A DNA stretch of 64,000 nucleotides from Rutidosis leptorrhynchoides (GCF_046630445.1 NC_092335.1:7421501-7485500), one strand, 5' to 3'. Counted from the first letter of the stretch, positions 11,734 to 27,800 are shown. Numbers and translations: made by a program. Notes: generated by a model not told the origin, from the letters alone.

Positions 11734-12500
11734 CTGCAAGTATTATATCGTGTTAGCCCCGTTTACACTTCCAGTAGAAACCTGCAACAAACTCAAATAA
11801 AATGCAACTTAAATTAAGAAATTTTATGAAATTAGTCAACTTAGAAATCCCATCATAGGATAAACAATTCGCTCCACCAAGATATTTGTATATAGAATGA
11901 CGTAGTCATCTTAAGCTAAAAGGATTCAAGCTATATTTTTTTTATAAATTACCTTCAAGATTTGCAGACCAAGTAATACAGCCCAAACAAATACCAGAAC
12001 CTGTACTTCTTTTCAGCAAACATTTTAAAACCGTAAAATCACCCCAAAAAATTAATAATTTATATGACAAAAGTAAAAAAAGCATTCAAAACAAAACCTT
12101 AGTTAATCTGACGATTGGAGAACTAATTGTGTACATATAGACGATACACACATATACAAAATAGAAGAAAAGAAAAACAGTGTGCAAGTGCTTGAAGGCC
12201 AATAAATTTTAAGCTTAACGTTGTCTTTCATCGTGTTGCCAATTTTTGCATTACCCCCAATTGTTACAAACCTAGGAGGTAACATATAATTGTAAATTTA
12301 TTTAATAAAACAAAAACTGGAAGATGGAGGTACCTCTGATGTAACAAAGGACAATCCTAATCGTCACAAAGGGAAGCTGATTTTCGATGAGTCAATTGGT
12401 AGACCGAGAAGTGGAAAGCCTTTTTTTGAGATAGGTACGATAGACAGAGGCAACCAAATAAGAGAAAATAGGGTTTATAAGAAAAATGGGTCGGGTAGGA

Positions 12501-13068
12501 GATGAGATTGAGGACGAATAGAAGTTACTGTTAACGTAAGATAAGGGCCAATCAGAATTTGACACCATTTACCACAATTTATGTATATATAAATTGGAAT
12601 TGCTATTTTTGTGTGCATGTGCTTAGATAAAATATTATAATAAATGGATACACTTGATTTGTCATATCTAACAGTTGTACTATTGATTATTGATACAAAC
12701 AATTCACACCTTTGAATATTCTCAATAATTGACAATTTTGATGTTTGCTTTTCTTGGTGACCGAAGAAAAAGCAACACCACTCAACAGAAGGGTCAACCA
12801 CCAATGAAGGTTTTGACTTTGACCTTATAAGAACATGTTTGACTCATATCAAGAACACCCATTTCAATACAGATGTGTTTGCTCCCCATCATCAATTCAT
12901 CATACTAAAATCAATAATGCCTGTGAGGAAGCCTATGGTACGGTACAACTCTCTACTGCATCTGAAGTCACAACTATTCTAGCACCATAGAAAAACTTTT
13001 CATGTTTCCAACATTTTGCAACTCTTGACCTAAACAATTCACAGCTTCACTATTAAGTTAACTTATTT
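12501..13068. other. 3' flank of the pseudokinase gene, no gene seen
   Basis: AT-rich sequence just downstream of the minus-strand stop at 13069; it should include that gene's 3' UTR and poly(A) site. I see no other coding signal. Confidence 0.4.
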
Positions 13069-15610
13069 TCAAGATTTTGGTCCAATTTCTTCAATTTTCT
13101 TGCAAACATGCTTTATATTTGGCCTAACAGATGGCGAAGGAGAACAACATGCCAATGCAAGCTGCACGAATTCGATAACAATGTCTTCATTAACATGGCT
13201 TAATCCACCATTATTGTTTACAAGAATATCAGGATGATATATATCTGACATCCGCTGATCCAAGATTGATTTCCTTATCGACGTTGGCAAATAGAAATCT
13301 TGATCAGGGTTTGCTTTTCCATTTATCAGTTCCTTACCGGTTACTAATTCAAGTAAAATCACCCCTAGATTGTAAATGTCACTTTCAGTATTACATTCTT
13401 TCAGTTTAGTCAACTCGGGTGCTTTATAACCCTCGACAGCAGCATCTTCAAGCATATCTTGTGCTGCCGATGCATTCAAAAGAAGATGCAGGCCAAAATC
13501 TGATACAGACGGTTGATAGTCTCTGCCCAATAGTATGTTCTTTGACTTGAGATTTCCATGAATAATCGGTTTTTGAAGCCCTGTATGGAGATGATCTAAT
13601 CCTCTAGCGATCCCCGTTGATATTCTATAAATGACATCCCATTTGTGAGAGTCACCATTTTCATCTGTTCAATTAAATTAAAAAGGACATAAGCAACAAA
13701 ATCTTACTTGCAACATTTAGAGGACATTTACTTAGATTGATACTAACTCTTGCTCAAAGTTGGGATTTGCTAAACGTAGCTCTTGGCCTACATTTAAGCT
13801 TACTATATATAAGTTTATAAATTTAGTCGAATTAATTGGAAAGGTTAAATATTCCCTTTTAATACCGACTTTATCCCAAAAAAGTTTCAAACTACATAAG
13901 TACAACTAGATACTACCTACTGAACCATTTTTTATAACGGTTTGATAATTTGATACTTATTATTCAATTTCAATTCAATGTCAAAATGTATGCCTTTAAA
14001 AAGCCCCAAGAATTTTACAATAACCATAAAAAGCTAACTGATTTAACTATTGGATGTCGAATGTGGGCGTCAATTTGATATATTGAAGTACTTAATTAAA
14101 TGTATAACATGTGAAGGAGATTAAATATATGAAGATAACTTGGTAAAGACAAAGATCTAAATTTGATGCCAGACCCTCCCCACATGCATCTTATTTCCAA
14201 TCAAAACTTCCTCAAATTTAGAAAAATTCCATTTTCTATTACAAGAAATTTGCAAGGAGAAAATAATTGAGATGAATAATTACATAGCGAGCTATGACAA
14301 TGTGTTATTGTCACCTCTTTAAGTTCCTACAGACAAAATTTGACCTTTTTTTAAATATAATATTGGTGGACAAGTATAATCTTATATAAAACAAATAGCA
14401 CTGTTTAATAAGTTAAATAACAAGACAAATTCGCCATCACAAAGTCTTAGTCTACAAGATATCAAGAAAATCTTGTTAACTTGACACAAAAGAACAGGTC
14501 ATATTGACTGCTGTTCATAACCTAATTCAAAGAAGCATATACAGAACAATTATGAACCTAAAGATTGATAGAAAAACAAAAAGGGGAGAATTCAGGTACA
14601 GGTTGGATTTATAACAAGGCTGCAAATACATTAACAATGATCTAGGATCTGGTTTTTACATAAACTGCATCAAATGGTAGTACAGTACAATCACTTGCTG
14701 CATTACCATGCATAAATGACTTGAAGGGTACATACTACATACTGACACAAATATCACTTACACATTAACCACAAATATCACTTGAAGGGTATTTCTATCT
14801 TTATGCTTTCCTCATTAAATATTTACTACTAGTACTTTTTAGCTTTTACCTTTCAATATTGTCATTGCCCAAAGAGAGCTTTTTTAATTTCAAAATCTTA
14901 AAAGAAAGCTAAAAAATTATTTTCTTTTTATAATCATGCACACCAACACATTATCATGGCACCAAAAGAATATTATTGCTTTGAAATCATTATTAAGGAG
15001 AACCCAAAGGTAAATATGATAAAATTTTCGAATCATGCATTCAAGAAAACTCAAAACAATAGTATTATATATTATTATTATTTATAATATGAATGATGAA
15101 ATGAGTAGAGAAATCACCTCTGATAAACTGAGCCAAATTTCCTCTTCTGTAAAAAGGATGAATCAGAAGCTTTTCACCTCTAGGCCCAGAATAGAACCCA
15201 CAAAGAGGCACTAAATTAGGATGCCTGATTGACCCCAAAAGTTGTACCACATGCATCACATCTTGTACCTTTCCAGTAGTACAAGCAGGTCTCAAGAATC
15301 TTAACAACAAAACTGAATCACTCAACAAATTAGCTCTATATAAGGTCCCAAAACTTGATTTGCCAATGACTTCACCAGGTGCATCCAATATATCAAAACA
15401 AGTGAGATCTTCACCACCATGAAATCTAACAAAATCACCTTTCATCTCTATTTCTTCAACCCCACTTTCTTTAGATTCTGGGTTTGCTTCTTTATCCCAT
15501 GATTCATTGCTAGAAGACCTTTTTCTTCTACACACTAAAAAACAAATAACAAGTAAGACAAAAGTTGAAGATGATGTCACAATGAGTATAATCAAGTGTT
15601 TTTTCTCCAT
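13069..15610 (-). CDS. Receptor-like pseudokinase without ectodomain, two exons, 362 aa (TMKL1-like)
   Basis: Coding exons are 15610-15118 and 13664-13069, with an intron of 1453 bp. The donor is AGAG|GTGATT and the acceptor CAG|ATGA; the joined frame is open for 362 codons. Residues 7-27 form one membrane helix (LIILIVTSSSTFVLLVICFL) followed by CRRKR, a cytosolic anchor. There is no LRR or other outer domain. The kinase-like domain starts near residue 80 (GKSSFGTLYRA). The ATP-site lysine position reads LLLRFL, so lysine appears replaced by arginine. The catalytic loop is IIHGNLKSKN in place of HRDxK, so the catalytic aspartate is missing, while DFG remains (SDFGLHLL). It should therefore be a plasma-membrane scaffold rather than an active enzyme. 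LRR-RLK relatives such as TMKL1 share the HGN form; that subfamily name is from memory. The upstream region holds a GAA/CTT repeat typical of a plant 5' UTR. Confidence 0.85.
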
Positions 15611-15830
15611 TTCAGCTTATAGAAGATGAAAAATATAAGATCTTTATTTGTGGGTGAAGATTAAATAAACAGGATCTGGGTCGGGTCAAAGATTCAAGCA
15701 GATCCCATTTGGGTGACACAAATTTTTATGTATGAGAGTCTGACAGGAGATTTGGGTAGGGGTGAAAATTTGAATTCTTTTTTTGTTTGGTGTAGAATTA
15801 ATGTAGAAGAAGAAGAAGAAGAAGGAGGTT
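15611..15830 (-). promoter_or_regulatory. Probable 5' UTR/promoter of the pseudokinase gene
   Basis: The sense strand is the minus strand. At 15807-15824 the plus strand carries GAAGAAGAAGAAGAAGAAGG, which is a CTT run in the transcript sense. CT-rich tracts of this kind are frequent in plant 5' UTRs. No clear TATA box was picked out. Confidence 0.4.
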
Positions 15831-17829
15831 GTTGGAATGAATGATAAAAGGAGGCTTTTTTACAAGTCTGTTATCAAGAGCAGACAAAGAAGAGAAGAGA
15901 TGTGGGGCATTGTCTCATGGGTATCAAATTATTTTGTTTTTCCAAAGTAATAAAACTTTAATAACATAATCTCATTAACCATTGGAGGAGGCAGCCATTA
16001 TGAGGTGGCCATTGATTTTGATAATTCAGTAGTACTTATGAATATGAATATGGTAGACGCACTTAACGCATATATGTAAAATAATTTGTGATAAATTCAT
16101 CAATATGAATAGTATAAATATCATTATGCTTTTGTTAACCATTGTATGTACAATCTAATGTAAACTGGCTCTCATGTCTATGGATAATTTTTCCATGTTC
16201 AACTAATATCTATATTTGTAACTTGGAGTTAATATGAAAAAACAGTTATCAAAATTAAATAAAAGAGATAGTATAAGAAGAATATATTAGAAAGGTTTGA
16301 TCAGCTTGTGGAAGTTATCTGTTTGACAGTTCGTTTTAAACTTATGTCGATTTCTTGGAGGAAGTCTAAGCAAGCTCAAGCTCAACTAATGAAGTCTGCG
16401 TGGAAGATCTCTTGAATTCTTGTTGATCAAGTGGTCCTATAACCGTGAGGTTATGTTTGTCGTTTAGGTTGGGTAAAGCTTAACGGTAATGCTTATGATA
16501 CATTCAAGTATAGATATATTGATATTTTACCTCTTTATTTAAGAAAACACAAAACGTGGTATTTTGGGCCTATGTAAGTAATATTATACCTATGAATCTA
16601 TGATGAGGACTATGACATGATAAGGTACCGAATAAGTTTTGGTTAAAGTGACTCTAATGTGATAAAATTGTGGGATAAAAGGGCGTAATGGAATATGTGT
16701 GAAAAGGAATTGTATGAAGATTGTGAAGGTAGTCTACCAATGTGTGTACATAAAATGGGGGGGGGGGGGGGGGGGGGGGGGGAATGCAAGCCCCTTTCTT
16801 GCCAAAGGCATCCTCCGAGAACGCCCCATTAGAGGCGCCCTGGCGGCGTTATGGGGTTATACTTCATACACATTTCTATTAGAAATCTCTCGCTACATAG
16901 GATATCATGGTTACAAATGGTGTCATGGTTCGTTTCTTTGATAAACTTTTCATAAATAATCTGCAAGCTCTACATAAATTTTATTCGTTTTTGGAAGTAT
17001 GTTGCTAGTGCTACTTCGTACATTAAAACCGAATACTACGTAACAGTTACCGGTATACAAGGTCATTGTTGGGCCCAAAGGAGACACAGGAAGTAATACT
17101 TGATGATCAGTCTCTTATGTAGAAGTTGGCCTACTAAAAGCACAACATTTGGCCCACTTTCATCAATTCATCACCATTCACCACCCTCCTTTATTTCCCA
17201 ATTTGCAAACGATGGTGATTGGTAAATTGTTAGTATGCCCGTACATTTGTCATCCGAAGTTAACCATGTTCTATTATATCTTGTACAAAAGCCAAGATAC
17301 ATTTGAGACCATAAAATTGCATGAGTTAATAATCTGCCTGGTTTTTTTTTTCAGAGTATTCCGTTTGACTTCTAACACAGATAAAGGTTACTGTGTCCCA
17401 CGAATCAACTATGGATTATCAGATTAATGAATTGATAGAAGTCGAGATAGAAGAGAGGACATTAACTTTGTTGGTGTTTATGACACAATTAATCGAGGCA
17501 AGTTCACAATAAGAATTTTTCAAAACAAGTCAGTCATGTGATTCCAAACACAAATACAGAATCCAAACACAAATACGGAAGACCGAAGAATAAATGGCAG
17601 CAGCATAATGTTGTAACACTGGCTAGCATCACACACAGATCAAATTCATGGACTACCTTAGTAACCTTACAATCTTTTAACCACATAACATTGCAAGCGA
17701 CCTAAACGTTACTACCAATCTAGTTACATTAATCTTCTACAACCTTACAAACACTGCTTGTAAGTTGTAACACTTCGAAAACCTACTAATTTGCCGTCAA
17801 TCATAGTTTCAGACCAATGACGGTGGTTT
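15831..17829. other. Intergenic stretch with a 26-base G run, no gene
   Basis: No supported coding region. The homopolymer at 16757-16782 is listed separately. Just after it, 16790-16862 is unusually GC-rich (GAGGCGCCCTGGCGGCG), unlike its surroundings, and may be part of a small unrecognised repeat. Confidence 0.5.
16757..16782. repeat. Poly(G) run, 26 bases
   Basis: An unbroken run of G between TAAAAT and AATGCAAG. Runs of this length can form G-quadruplexes and are also a common place for length errors in assemblies. Confidence 0.95.
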
Positions 17830-17952
17830 CTAGGTTTCTACATTCACGTCTGTCCCCGCCAACGTATCCAGCTCTTCGACTGCATTGAAAACATCATCTT
17901 CAGGGTTCACGTATGAACTTACCCCAGCAACCACTTCCTTAGCTTTCGATTG
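17830..17952 (-). other. Duplicated alternative last exon of the AT-hook gene
   Basis: This second copy of the last exon lies 193 bp downstream of the first in transcript order. The acceptor (CACAG|CAATCG) and phase are the same. It reads QSKAKEVVAGVSSYVNPEDD, then a stop at 17830-17832 after NVET. The first copy ends NVEIL. Used instead of the first copy it would give a protein with one to two changed C-terminal residues plus two internal substitutions (NAVEELDTL against KAVEELDML), and a different 3' UTR. Confidence 0.6.
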
Positions 17953-18222
17953 CTGTGACCAAGTTACATGATATAAGTTAGATGTAAGGTTAAGAATATT
18001 CTAAAACATGTATAACTGTTTACAAAATTTCTACATTCACGTCTGTCCCCGCCAACATATCCAGCTCTTCGACTGCCTTGAAAACATCATCTTCGGGGTT
18101 CACGTATGAACTTACCCCAGCAACCACTTCCTTAGCTTTCGATTGCTGTGACCAAGTTACATGATATAAGTTAGATGTAAGGTTAAGAATATTCTAAAAC
18201 ATGTATAACTGTTTACAAAATT
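17835..18222. repeat. Tandem duplication, two units of about 193 bp
   Basis: Units 17835-18027 and 18028-18222 are almost identical. Each holds the whole last exon of the AT-hook gene plus about 65 bp of upstream intron, including the acceptor. Few differences are visible, so the duplication is recent or homogenised. Confidence 0.9.
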
Positions 18223-19763
18223 AATATACTTCTACTCAATCAGCCACAAAGAAATTTTCAATTTTATGAAAACTTTCTTAATGATTTCTTTTAGACGATT
18301 CTCATATGGACAATGAAAATGTGAGTTAACTATAAGGGGTTGAACTGAACTCCTTACATGGTTTACATTTGCTAGTTTTGACCCTAATATAATCAGAATA
18401 TTATCAAAATTACATCCTTCAAACACAACATATATTAATAGATTTGACTGAAAATTATTATTATATTTTTTGGATTTTTTTAATAATTTTTTTTTTTTTA
18501 AATGCAATCCAAAAAAGGAAAGACACAGCACAGAAAGTCACTTTCAACCCAAGAAGAACAAACACCCAAGTCAAAATAAACACACATAGCCAAAACGTCT
18601 TTAGAGTCCTATGTAGATGTCAAATTTCAAAAATAATTTAGCACACAAGTTTTACTACTACTGCTAGTATTACTATTTGTACAGAAAATAACCCAGAGAG
18701 AAAAATATAACATGTAACCACAATAAATAATCATGTTAGACACAAAAAGTAGCTATCATTCCCATTTTTGATGAATCATATGTTATGATTTCAGTACCAA
18801 ATAAGGTTATCAAATGAATTATAATTACAATTGAAACAATAGAAAAAGGATATATGAGTTAATATATGCTCTAAAGTTGAAAATATCATAAAAACGAAAA
18901 AAGGGGGAGGGAATCCCCATATAAATTTAATTATAACTAATAAATATAATAATAATAATATAAATAGGGAATGATTTAACTTACTAAATGCTCATATTTC
19001 AGCTTCAATTCTTTGTATGCTACAAGCTGAAGTGGATCCATCACTAGAGCAGCAGTTCCTGGTCCACCCAAGGAGTTCATGAAATCCATAAAGTTCATGT
19101 TAGCCTGTCAACAACCAAAAGTAGTGAGTGAGGGTGTGAATCAACTTGATTCACAATAGTAAAGCTTCACAGAAAAGAGAAATGGCAATTAAAACAAGTT
19201 ATAATGGCGAATAAAACAAATTATAAAGTACTGCATGAACACACGAAACAACGATACACTTTAAAACAATAGCAAATTCCAAAAACAGGTTTTAAAGCTC
19301 AAAAAAGCTCAATGTAGTTAGTCCATTTGCACATAGAAAGGAGTGTGAGTTCAATTTTGATCATTAGAAGATACACATAAGAATATTTTACCTTGCTTTT
19401 GGGAGGGCGACCAAGACGTTTTGAAAGAGGGCGGTGAACATCGGCATGATTCACCATGCTTTTGGGAGGACGACCACGATGTTTCGAAACAGGTACATCC
19501 TGAGTAGCAGGTTTAGTGAACTTAGGTCGCCCCCTTCCTCTTTTCTTCCCACCACCATTATTAACTTTAGAAATTGTGTTCAGTTTAGGCCTTCCACGTG
19601 TACGTTTTCCCGGTTCCATCACCCCACCAGAACCAGTGACAGGAGATGTAGTAGCTTTCTTTGGTGGCCGACCACGACCCCTCTTTACAACTGGAGTCAG
19701 AGAAGGCGCTTGTGGGGACTTAGGAGGACGTCCTGGTTTTCTTTTTTCAACAGAAGTATCCAT
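18020..19763 (-). CDS. AT-hook DNA-binding protein, three exons, 205 aa
   Basis: Coding exons are 19763-19392 (124 codons), 19104-18985 (40 codons) and 18145-18020 (41 codons and stop). All introns are phase 0. Splice sites are GCAAG|GTAAAA, GACAG|GCTAAC, CATTTA|GTAAGT and CACAG|CAATCG. Exon 1 carries six AT-hook cores: RKPGRPPK, KRGRGRPPK, KRTRGRPK, KKRGRGRPK, KHRGRPPK and KRLGRPPK. These grip the minor groove of AT-rich DNA, so a chromatin role in the nucleus is expected. Exon 2 encodes a Met-rich helix (NMNFMDFMNSLGGPG) and VAYKELKLKYEHL, which may form a short coiled coil with exon 3. The start ATG at 19763 lies in a good context (CTACCATGG). I do not recognise the orthologue. A GTAAGT inside exon 3, in frame, could act as an extra donor towards the duplicated exon. 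Confidence 0.8.
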
Positions 19764-20896
19764 GGTAGGTGCCTAGATGGAGGTTAGATAACTACAACGT
19801 TATGAGTGTTCAATCAGTCAATGCAAGAGCAGATACATATGTTTTGATAAATCAATCCATTTGACACATGTAACGAAAAATAAGTTCTAATGTTTTGTAT
19901 TTATATAAATATATAGTTGAGATGGAAACGAATCTAATTACAATGCAATAAACAGAAATCGTCTAAGAAAAGTTCACCATCAATATGAACAACAAAACTT
20001 TTTAATTTTTAGTAAGTTTATACATCAATCACCCTCAATATCATACTACTTTTTAAATGCTCGTCAACAATAACACATAACACAATATTGTTCATAAACC
20101 GAGCACATATCTAATTACTCGTATTTATTAATTTTATATTTATATAAATAATGATTACCAAATAAATACGGAGTATATAAAAAATAGTGTTTAAAATTTG
20201 AATAAATTTGTACGGTCAGAGTTAAAAACATAGGATTCCACAAAAGAATTCCGTCAACAAACGGAAAACCCTAAATTATCTCAATCAACCTAATGACGAA
20301 ATAACTGAGAAATTATAGTTGAATCTGTGAATATAACATCAATAATCATTGAAATATAGCTGTAATTCAGCTGTGAAATCGTATATATGTATATATATAA
20401 GAAAAAAAATAGTCACAAAATAGACAGTTCCTAGCTACAAATTAAGGGGATACAAAATGTACCACAGTCAGCGATCTGGTCCACCGGCAATGGACGGAAT
20501 CACAGCGGTTAGTTGACAGACAGAAGCACCGTAGATTGATGGGAGACGGAAAGAAAATGATTCCGTCTAGTTGAAGATGAAGATAAGTGTGAGAAACACA
20601 CTGAAGATGTGTCCTAATTCAAAAAGTTTTTGGGCCATTTAATTGTTAGTTTCGGCCCAACATCCAATGGACTGGACCAAAATAATATTTTATCATTAAA
20701 TTTGTATTAATCTATCTATCTGTTTTCTATTAATAATATTTTAATTTTAATTTGTCTTTAAATTGAATCTTAATCATTAGATCGAGATTAAACAAACAGT
20801 TTGGACCCTTGATCTATTTTACCAAATTGCATGACAAATAATTATTCGGTTGACATTCTTTTTTTTTTCTTCCAGCGAATATATATATATTATACG
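19764..20896. other. Upstream region of the AT-hook gene; possible 5' UTR exon
   Basis: On the minus strand ATCTAG|GCACC just before the ATG (about 19775) looks like a 3' splice site, so a 5' UTR intron is likely. A richer, CT-containing stretch at 20460-20600 could be the noncoding first exon. The remainder is AT-rich without coding signal. Confidence 0.4.
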
Positions 20897-20899
20897 AGC

Positions 20900-24228
<3,329 letters not shown>

Positions 24229-25742
24229 AAGTTTGAGTTGAGTTGGTTGATCAAAGTAAAATCGAATTTGGTGATCAATCGAAAAATTGTTAAAAACGTA
24301 TTAAGTAACTATTCACCCCCCCTCTAGTTACTTACAATTGGTATCAGAGCGGTTGCTCAAATCATTGCGCTACAAACGATCGCGAAAGCGTCAAAATTCG
24401 TTTTGTGCAAAAACTTGAGTCAACGATTCTCGGATCAACTCAAACTATGGGATACTTGGAAGAATTGATGAAAGAAGCACCAATCTTTGATAAGATGAAT
24501 ACTGATGTGTGAAAATCAAGATTTGAGTCTTATCTCAAATCCAAGGATTACTACTTGTGGAGAATAATCAAAGTAGGAGACTTTGTACCACAAGCTAGTT
24601 CAAGACTAGTGAAGCCAACTTTTCAAAACAATGATGTTTTGAAACAATTTGATGCAATTTCACTACTTCATGGAATTCTTCCTAGTGAAGAAAGATTAAA
24701 GATAATCTCATGTGAAAGTGCAAAAGAATGTTGGAACTCACTATGTTCTCAAGAAGATTTAAACTCTGTGAGTTTAAAGGGTAAAGGAATAGAGAAGGGT
24801 TTGGAAAGGGTTGGTAATTTTCAAGCAAAATGGTTGAATGAAGATGAAGACTTTTGCCTCATGAGTTCTTGGAATGATGTGGATCAAGATGGTCAAAGTG
24901 AAGAAGAGGTTGAATATCCATTCAAAGAAGACGATGTCTCAAGCATGGATTGCAATGAGGTACATGTATTCTATCCTTCTAATTATGAAGAATTGTTAGA
25001 TGATTACAAGACTATTAAATTTGTGTATGATAGTAGTCGTGACAAAGTAAAACTTTTGGAGAAAGAATTACACAAAGTTAGACAACTTAATAAAGTTTTA
25101 ATTGATGAAAATAACTCTTTGAAAAGAAAACTTGAAAGGATAACTATTTGTGATTCATCAAGAGGTAAACATGAAATGAATGTATGTCACGACTCTAGCA
25201 AACACAAATCTTGTAATCAAAGTCCATTGTCTATTATTAAGAAAATTGAAAACATGGGAAAAAATGGACCAAGCTAGAAATTCCATGGCAGGGATAAGTC
25301 AAGAATTGGATAATCTTAAAATCAATGATCAAAATGCTAATGAGAATAACCTTCTCAAAAGACTTTGTATAAAAGAAAGGTTTTTCTTACAAATGCAAAT
25401 TGTTTTTGAAAAATAATTTTAAAATATCAAGTGTAGGAAGCTTACTTGCCTTAGGATTATGTGTTTATGTGAAAACATGTATTGCATGCTAAATACTAGA
25501 TTGATGCGTTTTGTGTATACTATGTGTGATTGAATATAAATATATATACATATAGATATAGCATATTACGTGTCATTGATGATTAAACATCGGGAGGATG
25601 TAATCATTCAATGTTAAGAAAAAAAAACTTGTCCTCAAGTATTCTATAGAACCTAAGAATCGTCAAAACGCATTCGAAGAAAGAAGAAGTGAAGAAACGA
25701 GTGATCAGAAGGATCCACGGCAGCACCACAACTGACCGTATA
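24229..25742 (+). mobile_element. Copia-like element: LTR tail, PBS and gag relic
   Basis: An LTR tail with TATTCACCCCCCCTCTAG ends near 24336. A primer binding site for initiator tRNA-Met (TGGTATCAGAGC) follows at 24339-24350. A SIRE-like gag region follows at 24447-25416. No protease, integrase or RT follows. At 25743 the element is cut by the insertion of the large no-pol element, and the sequence resumes at 45862. The LTR start is hidden by the lone LTR on the left. Old, broken and incomplete. Confidence 0.65.
24447..25416 (+). pseudogene. Copia (SIRE-like) gag relic with coiled-coil tail
   Basis: The region begins with an ATG about 100 nt after the primer binding site and encodes MGYLEELMKEAPIFDKMN and FESYLKSKDYYLWRIIKVGD, typical of the gag start in plant Copia. 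The longest open part (24555-25277, 240 codons) adds an AKECWNSL motif, an acidic stretch (SEEEVEYPFKEDDVSSMD) and a predicted coiled coil (KVKLLEKELHKVRQLNKVL). The usual zinc knuckle is not seen. The reading frame is broken in about two places. Confidence 0.65.
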
Positions 25743-26065
25743 TGTGACGACCCGAAAATTTCCGACCAAATTTAAACTGAATCTTACATTATTTTGATAC
25801 GGTAAGAAAAGTCTGTAATGTTGAGTCTTAAAATTTTGAACTGTTTCATATAAATATTTAACCTTTGACTATTCCCGACAATTCACGAATAATTGTTTAC
25901 AAATAAATATGTATATATACATATATATAAATATAATAAATTAAAATAATAAAATGCAAATTTAACATTAAGATTAAGTATGTAAAATAATATACAAGAT
26001 AATAAAGTAATTATTAAAGTAAAACTATATATAAATATTTAAGATTTCTATAAATGACTATTATG

Positions 26066-26067
<2 letters not shown>

Positions 26068-26148
<81 letters not shown>
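26068..26148. repeat. (TA)n microsatellite in 5' LTR of the no-pol element
   Basis: About 80 bp of TA repeats. The matching tract in the 3' LTR (42413-42465) is about 30 bp shorter, so the two have drifted since insertion. Confidence 0.95.
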
Positions 26149-26154
<6 letters not shown>

Positions 26155-27721
26155 TATTATATAAGACATAATTAATAAATTGTAATATTAAAATATTAAA
26201 GGTAATTACAAGTTATAATATAAGTTGTTATTATTATTACTTTCATTAGTATTATTAATATTAATATTAATATTAATATCAGTATTATTAATATTATTAT
26301 TTTTAATTTATATAAATAGGAAATATGATACATGTAACTTATTTTATTATTGTTATTGTATCATTATTTTGATTAACATACAATTAATTATCATGACTAT
26401 TAATTATACTATGAATATTATTAATGTTATCATTTTATTTATTATGATTAAAAGTTATTATTAGTAATATCATTATTAAGTATTATGTGTATTAATATTA
26501 TTATATTTATTTCAAATTAATATTAGATATTATTATGATTATTATTATTATATAAAATTATTATTATCATTATTAATATTAGTATTTTTATTATTTTTAT
26601 TATTAGTATTATTATCAAAATTAATAATATTAATGGATTTTAGTAATAAATTGATATTAATAATTCATTTAATATAACACTATTATATAAATACAGATAT
26701 ACTTCGCATATAAGTGTAAGACAGATATACTCCGTATATATAATTATATACAGATATAATCATTGTTATTTTTATTTAGTTTATTATTATTAATATAATT
26801 ATAATTATTAATTATTAATAATCATATAGAATTCATACGTACGATCTTTGGAATCAAATTCAGTTTCATATCATAATCATACTATTTTAATCTTTTGTTT
26901 CTTGTCTACAAAAATCGAATCTCAATCTCATGTACCACCAAATTCTGTTGACAATCCCTTTCACCTTTATTTTTTTTATTTACTTGCTGTACCCGATTTA
27001 ATTAATCTGTTGACCTGTAATCTATATATGATCGAGTCATTCCAGTTGTAAACGAACCCATCTGACTCACATTATCCACTATCACTCCCAATTATCCTTT
27101 ACAGTATACCAGTTTGTCAAATTTATCAGAAAAATTGAAGAACACTGTCTGAATACTCCGTTCTTGCTTCGTTAAATCAAAAACCTCAAAGTCGTATTTA
27201 ATTTCAAAATCTGTAAATGTACAAGTGTTATAAATTCTTCAATCAAACTACCTGAAAAATCTCAGGTCTCAATTTTAGCTATCGATTTCAAATTGTCGAG
27301 TCAAACCCAATTTCTAAAAAGTCAACAATTTTTGTTCATCACAAAATTTGATTCCAATTTGTTGTTTTAGGGTCAATTGTGGTTATAGAAAGTTTCTAAT
27401 AGCAATTTATCACCTTTTTCATGTTTTAATCGTTGGCCAAAACACATTTAAAATTCGAAATTGAATTTGGGTTGTATCATGTTTATTATTTTTCTGTCAC
27501 AGCGATATATATATATTTTTTTTAAAAAAACCTTGGTTGTTTTAATTAATCCACTAAATCCCTAATTGTTTCTGTGTCATTTTCAAATTTTAATTTAATA
27601 AAATTATCAACCATTTACAAGATTAGAACTCTGGTCGATTTGCTGTATAGAGGAGAAGGTGAAATAGAACAGAAAATAGATAAGGTTTAAATAAATAAGG
27701 CTGGGTTATAAAACAGAAAAT

Positions 27722-27800
27722 GAGCAGCAGCTCAGATGGTTAAGGCATGTGATGGTTTAACGATAGGTCTCGGGTTCGATCCTCACCGGGTGCATTCTTT
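27722..27800 (+). other. tRNA-like (SINE head) sequence inside the 5' LTR
   Basis: GCAGCTCAGATGGTTAAGGC fits a tRNA A box (27728-27739 region). GGTTCGATCC (27773-27782) is a perfect B box, at the right distance. The arms around the B box do not form a full tRNA cloverleaf and no acceptor stem closes, so this is a SINE head or tRNA relic, not a tRNA gene. A (TTA)n tract follows, as some plant SINEs have simple-repeat tails. The same sequence lies in the 3' LTR. Confidence 0.55.

Larger units (their letters stand above)
9871..12500 (-). mobile_element. Helitron with captured gene fragments; 3' terminus at 9871, 5' end not found
   Basis: Read on the minus strand, the terminus has CCGCCGCAACGCGCGG, able to form a GC-rich hairpin, then about ten bases and CTAG. 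The next flanking base is T. This is the 3' signature of plant Helitrons (hairpin, then CTRR, insertion between A and T). Upstream lie fragments of a myosin XI gene and another coding fragment in the same orientation, as expected for Helitron gene capture. No Rep/helicase frame is present, so it would be non-autonomous. The right limit of 12500 is only a guess. Confidence 0.6.

Noticed and set aside
19434-19787. Two plus-strand frames of 86-117 codons
   Set aside because: They are the reverse side of the AT-hook exon; its six AT-hooks and splice sites make the minus strand the coding one.
27722-27800. True tRNA gene
   Set aside because: A and B boxes are good, but no acceptor stem closes and the anticodon arm is poor; better read as a SINE head or tRNA relic.
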